Shown piece after piece: positions 32,436 to 37,651 of a stretch of DNA of 37,651 nt. The position numbers were made by a program, and so were the translations under genes. How positions within the stretch are numbered: the stretch's first letter is position 1; every line of letters starts with the position of its first letter. The notes beneath the pieces were generated by a model that was not told where the DNA came from, did not search any database, and saw nothing but the letters and a program-made list of their open reading frames with translations. The stretch spans positions 1 to 37,651 of the forward strand of contig CAKUOV010000023.1 in the NCBI GenBank assembly GCA_934670115.1, in the 5' to 3' direction. This DNA is from an uncultured Eggerthellaceae bacterium. Lineage in GTDB: Bacteria; Actinomycetota; Coriobacteriia; Coriobacteriales; Eggerthellaceae.

Positions 32436-32437
32436 AT

Positions 32438-33205
32438 ATGATTACAGTAGCTGTTTGTGGATGTTGCGGACGCATGGGTACCGCCGTGGTGAACGCCGTG
32501 CGCGGCGCGGAAGACATGGAGCTTATTTGCGGCATTGATCCGTCAGGGAAAGCAACCGATTATCCGATTTATGCTAATCTTGCCGAGGCAATTTCTTCTG
32601 AAAAATTCGATGTTCTTGTTGATTTCACTGCTCCGAGCGTTGTTGAAGGCAACCTTCGCACCGCTTTGCCGGCAGGAATCGATTGCGTTGTGGGAACAAC
32701 GGGTCTCTCAGAGGAAAAGCTTGCCGAGCTTGCAGATCTGGCGCCCGAAGGAACCTGTCTTTTTTACGCTCCGAACTTCACCACGGGCGCAGTACTTATG
32801 ATGCAGTTTGCAAAAGCTGCTGCTCCGTATTTCCCCGAAGCGGAAATCATCGAATTCCATCACTGCAATAAAAAGGATGCGCCCAGTGGCACTTCCGTAA
32901 CTACTGCGAAATTGATTTCCGAGGGTCGCGGCGGTCGCGCAAGCGCCGCCCCTGGTAAGGAAACGGAGCTTGCTGGCATGGAGGGAGCGCGCGGTACCTT
33001 GGTGAGCGGTGTTCCGGTTCATTCGGTCCGCAGCATGGGTTTTGTGGCTTCGCAGGAAGTCATCTTTGGCTCTCTTGGTCAAACGCTTACTATCCGGCAC
33101 GATTCTTGGGACACCGCTTCGTATATGCCGGGCGTTCTTTTGGGTATTCGCAGCGTTGGGCAAGAATCTGGTTTGATTGTTGGTTTAGAGAAGTTCATGG
33201 CATAG
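32438..33205 (+). CDS. dapB: 4-hydroxy-tetrahydrodipicolinate reductase
   Basis: 255 residues. DapB reduces the DapA product using NAD(P)H, on the path to diaminopimelate and lysine. Seen: the N-terminal dinucleotide site VCGCCGRMG (first glycine at 8), DFTAPSVV and VVGTTGLS, and the substrate/catalytic stretch EFHHCNKKDAPSGT (about 139-152). The first glycine-rich loop has CC where GAxGRMG is usual, but the final GRMG is kept. dapA follows after a 100-base gap that holds its own promoter candidate. Confidence 0.94.
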   Translation: MITVAVCGCCGRMGTAVVNAVRGAEDMELICGIDPSGKATDYPIYANLAEAISSEKFDVLVDFTAPSVVEGNLRTALPAGIDCVVGTTGLSEEKLAELADLAPEGTCLFYAPNFTTGAVLMMQFAKAAAPYFPEAEIIEFHHCNKKDAPSGTSVTTAKLISEGRGGRASAAPGKETELAGMEGARGTLVSGVPVHSVRSMGFVASQEVIFGSLGQTLTIRHDSWDTASYMPGVLLGIRSVGQESGLIVGLEKFMA

Positions 33206-33217
33206 CCAGTCAGGCTC

Positions 33218-33226
33218 TGCCATAAT
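33218..33226 (+). promoter_or_regulatory. Candidate dapA promoter, extended -10
   Basis: TGCCATAAT (33218-33226) is an extended -10 box 13 bases after the dapB stop and 80 bases before dapA. No clear -35 is present. It suggests dapA can be transcribed separately from dapB. Confidence 0.45.
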
Positions 33227-33305
33227 GAACGAAACACATTTGAAGTAGAAGAAAAGATAAACGAAGCAAACGCATACGCGTACTGCGTGTTGATAGGAGC
33301 AAACT

Positions 33306-34205
33306 ATGGCTGAACAACTCACTTTCGGTCGATTGATTCCCGCAATGGTCACGCCTTTCGATGAGAACCTTGATCTTGATTTACCACGTGCCCGCCAATT
33401 GGCGAATCGCCTGATTGAAGGTGGCGCCGATTCGCTGCTTATCAATGCCACTACGGGCGAGGCTCCTACTATTTTCTATCCACAAAAAATCGAACTGTTC
33501 AAGGCTGTTGTCGATGAAGTTGCGGGTCGTGTGCCTGTTATCGCCTATGCAGGCGACAACTGCACAGCTGACTCGGTGGACTTTGCAAAGGAAGTTGAAA
33601 AAATCGGCGTTGACGGTATCATGTTGGTGGTCCCGTATTACAACAAGCCTCCGCAAGAGGGCATGTACCGTCACTTCAAAGCAATTGCGCAAACGGTTGA
33701 ATTGCCGGTTTTGTTGTACAACATCCCTGGTCGCACTGCCATTAATATGACCGCAGAAACAACGTTGCGTTTGGCGCACGATGTGGATAACATTATTGGC
33801 ATCAAGGAAGCATCGGGTGACTTCGACCAGATCAAGGAAATCATCGATGGTGCTCCTGCGGGCTTCCATGTTTATTCGGGCGACGATGATGCCACGATGA
33901 AGATTATGAAGCTTGGCGGCGTTGGTGTTGTGTCTACCATTGGCAATGTTGCACCGGCACGTATTCGTGAGCTGGTGTACCTTTGCGCCGAAGGAAAATG
34001 GGAGCAGGCTCAAGAGTGCCATGAGAAATTGAGCCCGCTCATGAAGGGGTTGTTTGCTACTACGAACCCCATTTTGGTCAAGGAAGCTTTGAAACTGGAA
34101 GGTTTCCCTGTTGGTGGCGTGCGTCTGCCTTTGATTGATGCGACGCCCGAGCAGTCCGAAGAACTTGCGCGTATTATGCGTCAAGTTGGCATACTGGCTG
34201 ATTAA
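33306..34205 (+). CDS. dapA: 4-hydroxy-tetrahydrodipicolinate synthase
   Basis: 299 residues. DapA condenses pyruvate with aspartate semialdehyde, the first step specific to lysine and diaminopimelate. Seen: TIM-barrel class I aldolase motifs TTGEAPTIF, Tyr138 in LLYNIPGRT, and the Schiff-base Lys167 in GIKEASGD. TAGGAGC precedes the ATG at 33306. The common TTGESATL motif reads TTGEAPTI here. The dapB-dapA-rnj-ftsK order is familiar in actinobacteria. Confidence 0.95.
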   Translation: MAEQLTFGRLIPAMVTPFDENLDLDLPRARQLANRLIEGGADSLLINATTGEAPTIFYPQKIELFKAVVDEVAGRVPVIAYAGDNCTADSVDFAKEVEKIGVDGIMLVVPYYNKPPQEGMYRHFKAIAQTVELPVLLYNIPGRTAINMTAETTLRLAHDVDNIIGIKEASGDFDQIKEIIDGAPAGFHVYSGDDDATMKIMKLGGVGVVSTIGNVAPARIRELVYLCAEGKWEQAQECHEKLSPLMKGLFATTNPILVKEALKLEGFPVGGVRLPLIDATPEQSEELARIMRQVGILAD

Positions 34206-34276
34206 TCTGCTCTAGGGTGGTTTACCGGTTGGTTTGCCCGCATTATCGGCGAATCTGTCGATGAGAGCGAACGTAT

Positions 34277-34297
34277 GCAGCCCCAAAATGGGGCTGC
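34277..34297 (+). promoter_or_regulatory. Hairpin in the rnj leader
   Basis: GCAGCCCCA (34277-34285) pairs perfectly with TGGGGCTGC (34289-34297) over a 3-base loop, ending 26 bases before the rnj ATG. No T-run follows on either strand, so it is not a standard dapA terminator. A stable 5' structure could affect decay or translation of the RNase J message; this is inference. Confidence 0.5.
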
Positions 34298-34323
34298 TGT
34301 GAAATAAAGAATAGGAATATTGT

Positions 34324-36228
34324 ATGGAACAAAAAACAAAGCGCGATGAAGGTGCTTCTTCTTCGCGTGCTCGCGTTTCCGTTCGGAAACGCAGGGAGAC
34401 TTCTGCCCAAATCAATGCAGAAGCACAAAATGAAATAGATGAGGCACTTGCTCCGCAAAAAACGGCGCGCAAAAAGGTTGCGAGCGTCAAAAGAAGCTCC
34501 ACAACCCAGCAGCCCGTTAGAAAGGGCATGAAGGGCGCGCAATCATCTTCTGCCCAGGCGGCGCGTAAGAACGCAAATGCAAAGCTTAAGGTTATCCCGC
34601 TAGGCGGTTTGGACGTAATTGGTCGCAATATGACCGTTTTTGAGTGCGGTCAAGATATGATCATCGATGATGCGGGCTTGATGTTCCCCGATGACGATCA
34701 TCCCGGAATCGATCTTATTCTGCCTGATTACACGTATGTCTTGCAGAATGCGCATAAGCTTCGCGGCATTTTTATCACGCATGGGCACGAAGACCATACG
34801 GGCTGTCTGCCGTATCTGCTGAAAGACTTGGATTGCCAGGTTCCCATTTATGCCACCAAAATGACGTTGGGGCTTATCAAGCTGAAACTCGAAGAGCATC
34901 GCATCAAGAATGCAAAGCTCGTTGAAATCAAAGCCGGTCAGCAAATCAAAATGGGTTGCTTCACTGTTGAGTTCTTCTCGGTGAATCACTCTATCCCTGG
35001 CGCGGTCGGCGCTTTTGTGCAAACGCCGGCAGGGAATGTCTTGCACACGGGTGACTTCAAGCTTGACCAATCGCCCGTTGATGGTGTTCGTACCGATTTT
35101 GCCGCCATGGCGCGTTTCTCTCAGGTGGGCGTGGACTTGCTCATGAGCGATTCCACGAATGCCGACACGCAGAGTTTTACCAGGTCGGAAAGCGAAGTAG
35201 GAAAAACGCTCGAAGATCTTATCCGTCATGCCGAAGGACGCGTTATTGTTGCCGCCTTCGCCAGCCACATTCATCGTATCCAGCAAGTATGCGATGCTGC
35301 GGTCAAGAATGGGCGAAAAGTGGTCGTTACGGGCCGCTCCATGGTGCAAAACACCGATATCGCACGCCGCTTGGGCTACTTGCAGATTTCGGAAGACAAC
35401 TTGATTGATGCCTTCGACTTGAAGAGCATGCCTTCGGAAAAAGTTGTTATCTTATGCACCGGCAGCCAAGGTGAACCGCTTTCGGCGCTTGCGCGCATAT
35501 CGAATTCCGAGCATCGTACTATCTCTATTGAGCCTGGTGACACGGTTATTATTTCTGCAACGCCCGTTCCTGGCAACGAAAAAGCCGTAACGCGCATCAT
35601 CAATAACTTGTCGCGCGCTGGTGTGGATGTGTACGATAAATCCAAGGCGCTTGTGCATGTTTCGGGACACGCTGGCCCCGAGGAGCTGAAAATCGTTCTT
35701 TCGATTGTGGCACCGAAGTATTTTATGCCCGTTCACGGCGAAGCAACTCACCTTCTTGCTCATTCAAAACTTGCGAAGATGGTGGGGATTCCCGAGGATA
35801 ATATCTTCATCTTGGATAACGGCGAAACGCTGGAACTTACTACAAAGGGCGTAAAGCGTGGAGCATCGGTGCCGAGTGGCATTGTATACGTTGATGGCTT
35901 GACGGTCGGCGATACTTCCGACGCCGTTCTGGAAGAGCGCGTGCAGCTGCAAACGAAGGGCTTTGCCTGTGTTGCTGCGGCTGTTTCCTTCCGCAAGGCA
36001 ACGCTTGTCAGCGATGTGCAGATTACCATGCGCGGCATGACGGGCGGAGATGACATTTATCTGCAAGATGAAGCGCAAAAAGTAGTGACGAACGCCATTC
36101 GCAACGCACTGAGTAAGGGTGTTGCGAAGAAGGATCTTACAAAGATCTGTAAAGATTCGCTTCTGTCGATATTGTGGGAGCGAGCGAAACAGCGCCCGAT
36201 GGTTGTTATCAACATCCTGGATGTATAA
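34324..36228 (+). CDS. rnj: Ribonuclease J
   Basis: 634 residues. RNase J is a metallo-beta-lactamase-fold enzyme with 5' to 3' exonuclease and endonuclease activity on RNA. Seen: a basic, low-complexity N-terminal extension (about 1-84), then LKVIPLGGLDVIGRNM, the metal site HGHEDHTG (His153, His155, Asp157, His158), SVNHSIPGA, the HTGDFKLD strand, the beta-CASP domain with TGSQGEPLSAL, and HVSGHAGPEELK, followed by a C-terminal domain. Actinobacterial RNase J commonly has such an extension; the core begins near 85. AGGAA lies 7 bases before the ATG. Confidence 0.94.
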   Translation: MEQKTKRDEGASSSRARVSVRKRRETSAQINAEAQNEIDEALAPQKTARKKVASVKRSSTTQQPVRKGMKGAQSSSAQAARKNANAKLKVIPLGGLDVIGRNMTVFECGQDMIIDDAGLMFPDDDHPGIDLILPDYTYVLQNAHKLRGIFITHGHEDHTGCLPYLLKDLDCQVPIYATKMTLGLIKLKLEEHRIKNAKLVEIKAGQQIKMGCFTVEFFSVNHSIPGAVGAFVQTPAGNVLHTGDFKLDQSPVDGVRTDFAAMARFSQVGVDLLMSDSTNADTQSFTRSESEVGKTLEDLIRHAEGRVIVAAFASHIHRIQQVCDAAVKNGRKVVVTGRSMVQNTDIARRLGYLQISEDNLIDAFDLKSMPSEKVVILCTGSQGEPLSALARISNSEHRTISIEPGDTVIISATPVPGNEKAVTRIINNLSRAGVDVYDKSKALVHVSGHAGPEELKIVLSIVAPKYFMPVHGEATHLLAHSKLAKMVGIPEDNIFILDNGETLELTTKGVKRGASVPSGIVYVDGLTVGDTSDAVLEERVQLQTKGFACVAAAVSFRKATLVSDVQITMRGMTGGDDIYLQDEAQKVVTNAIRNALSKGVAKKDLTKICKDSLLSILWERAKQRPMVVINILDV

Positions 36229-36236
36229 GCTATAAT

Positions 36237-36267
36237 AAAGGGTGCTCATTTGGCACCCTTTCTCTTT
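36237..36267 (+). terminator. Intrinsic terminator after rnj
   Basis: AAAGGGTGC (36237-36245) pairs with GCACCCTTT (36253-36261) over a 7-base loop, followed by TCTCTTT. It begins 8 bases after the rnj stop and precedes ftsK. Confidence 0.85.
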
Positions 36268-36305
36268 AAACGTAATTTAAATGCAGCATATAAAAGGAGA
36301 TTGGC

Positions 36306-37651
36306 TTGGCACGTTCTAGTCAGACTCAAACAAAGAGGCGTTCTTCCTCAACGAATACTTCTCGAAACTCCGGCAAGCGTCGGCTGAATTCATCTGCGCC
36401 CGAACAGGGCTTTCTTGATGATGAGGCAAAACGCAATATCCTGGGCATTTCCGTAATCATTCTTGCCATCGTCTTGCTTGTTGCAGCAATTTTGCCATCG
36501 AAGGCAGTCGTTACCTCGTTCGTGTCAGATGTCTTGCATCTAACATTTGGTGTGGGTTGTTATGTTTTTCCCGTATTTCTTGCTGCGATTGGTTTGAGTC
36601 TTATGATCCAATCAGAGCGCGAACACGTTTCGAGCCGTGCCGCGTTGGGTTTGCTGCTTATTTTCATCGCGATTCTGACAATCCTTTCGCTTTTTAGTCC
36701 GAATGCCGTTTCCGTTGGACCCGAGGCAGTGTTTGAAAAGGAAAACGTTGTTTCACTGGGAGGATATGTAGGAGCAGGCATCGCCTGGGTCGGCTTGACA
36801 TTGTTTGGGCAGGTCATTGCTACGATTATAGCTGCTGGCGTTATTATCGTTTCGCTCTTTATCATTGGCTTTTCGCTGAATGACTTCAAGAACAAGATTG
36901 ATCAAAAGCGCAAAGAACACGCTCGCAAGAAAGAGGAAGAAGCCGCTCTTCCTTCTGCTGCGTTGAAAATGGGTGCGCCAAACGCTGCAGGTTACACCAG
37001 GCCGTTGACTCCGGTCGATGCTCTTCAGGCACCGGCTTCCGGACAGAAGAAGGCGTATCGTCCTGCAACGTCGCTGGTGGGCAAGGGATCGTTGTTCGAG
37101 AAGAAAAAACGCGAAGGATGGGTTGACCCCACCATTGCTGAGCTGGAAAAGGAAAAGAGCGCGGCGCAAAAAACAACGCTCATCAAACGCGGAAACGGTA
37201 TTGATCCCGCAGCAACTGAAGATGCTGCCGTTGCGAGTGCTGCTGCAGGTGCTGCAGCCGCTGCGCTTGCCGCGACGTCCGCGACGGGCGGAAAAACGCG
37301 CGTCTTGCGCAAAAAGGCCGCATCTGGTGCCGATGGGCTCTCCGATATCAAGGCAGGCGAATCAAAGCCGCTCACGCGCAAACTTGGTCAAAAAAAGACT
37401 GATGCCGAAAGCGCAGACACCACAAAGAGCACGCGCAAAAACAGAGTAAAGCCCGATGAATCGCTTGCTGTTCCAGCACCTCTTGAAGGCTTTGAGTTGC
37501 CGCCAACTGAGTACTTACGTCGCTCCGAAGTGCAAGTGCACTCTAGCGCATCCGATGAAGAGCTTGCGGAGACCGCAGAGGTTCTTACTGAGACGCTCGA
37601 GGACTTTGGCATTTCCATTGAGGTCAAAGGCTGGGTTGCCGGTCCTACGGT
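36306..37651 (+). CDS. ftsK: DNA translocase FtsK/SpoIIIE (5' part, cut by window end)
   Basis: 448 codons are visible with no stop. FtsK pumps DNA at the division septum and helps resolve chromosomes. The start is a TTG at 36306, chosen because AAAGGAG (36293-36299) lies 6 bases before it and no in-frame ATG precedes the membrane region. Seen: a Ser/Arg/Lys-rich N-terminus (1-45), four likely membrane helices (about 50-180), a long Ala/Lys-rich linker (about 200-390), then FELPPTEYL and ETLEDFGISIEVKGWVAGPTV, which match the start of the FtsK motor alpha domain. The ATPase and gamma domains lie beyond the window. Confidence 0.9.
   Translation, partial: MARSSQTQTKRRSSSTNTSRNSGKRRLNSSAPEQGFLDDEAKRNILGISVIILAIVLLVAAILPSKAVVTSFVSDVLHLTFGVGCYVFPVFLAAIGLSLMIQSEREHVSSRAALGLLLIFIAILTILSLFSPNAVSVGPEAVFEKENVVSLGGYVGAGIAWVGLTLFGQVIATIIAAGVIIVSLFIIGFSLNDFKNKIDQKRKEHARKKEEEAALPSAALKMGAPNAAGYTRPLTPVDALQAPASGQKKAYRPATSLVGKGSLFEKKKREGWVDPTIAELEKEKSAAQKTTLIKRGNGIDPAATEDAAVASAAAGAAAAALAATSATGGKTRVLRKKAASGADGLSDIKAGESKPLTRKLGQKKTDAESADTTKSTRKNRVKPDESLAVPAPLEGFELPPTEYLRRSEVQVHSSASDEELAETAEVLTETLEDFGISIEVKGWVAGPT

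Noticed and set aside
32304..32437. Lysine riboswitch before dapB
   Set aside because: The available 134 bases are too short and show none of the expected helices.

Overview
The window (about 37.7 kb, roughly 52-54% G+C by eye) is core chromosome from an actinobacterium, most likely class Coriobacteriia (Eggerthellales or a relative). The main clues are an actinobacterial-type integration host factor gene (mihF) followed directly by gmk and rpoZ, a class 1B pyrD/pyrK pair, and RNase J with a long basic N-terminal extension. I see no transposase, integrase, phage gene, CRISPR array, rRNA or tRNA. All recognised genes lie on the + strand except rpsT.

Layout: (1) 1-2.6 kb, the end of an unidentified CDS, then copper ATPase copA and chaperone copZ. 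(2) 2.6-8.2 kb, a pyrimidine operon pyrR-pyrB-pyrC-pyrK-pyrD-pyrF behind a clear PyrR-binding hairpin and attenuator. (3) 8.2-10.8 kb, mihF-gmk-rpoZ-thiI. (4) 10.8-15.0 kb, DNA-uptake genes comEA-comEC with holA, behind an unusual upstream region, facing rpsT (S20) on the - strand. (5) 16-20 kb, lepA-dusB-hemW. (6) 20.2-24.6 kb, hrcA-dnaJ-rsmE-mtaB. (7) 24.6-26.5 kb, ybeY-dgkA-era. (8) 26.6-29.2 kb, a zinc-ribbon/PASTA membrane protein, recO and a small TSCPD-family protein. (9) 29.2-32.2 kb, rpsO-pnp with several RNA hairpins. (10) 32.4-37.7 kb, dapB, dapA, rnj and the first part of ftsK, which runs off the window.

The genes cover UMP synthesis, lysine/diaminopimelate synthesis, tRNA and rRNA modification, RNA decay (pnp, rnj, ybeY), protein folding, copper export and DNA uptake. 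The gene content is conventional; the new material is in the control regions. The most striking is upstream of comEA: four TTTTGATAG-type repeats start at intervals of 21, 11 and 21 bp, as two near-copies of one bipartite module, followed by a strong hairpin that buries the comEA ribosome-binding site and start codon. Others are a 7-1-7 palindrome of Fur/PerR type over a candidate dnaJ promoter, a non-CIRCE 9-12-9 inverted repeat upstream of hrcA, a perfect 10-13-10 inverted repeat upstream of rpsO, and a perfect 11-bp hairpin in the pnp leader. Protein oddities are an S20 about twice the normal length and a PASTA-repeat protein with a zinc ribbon instead of a kinase domain.
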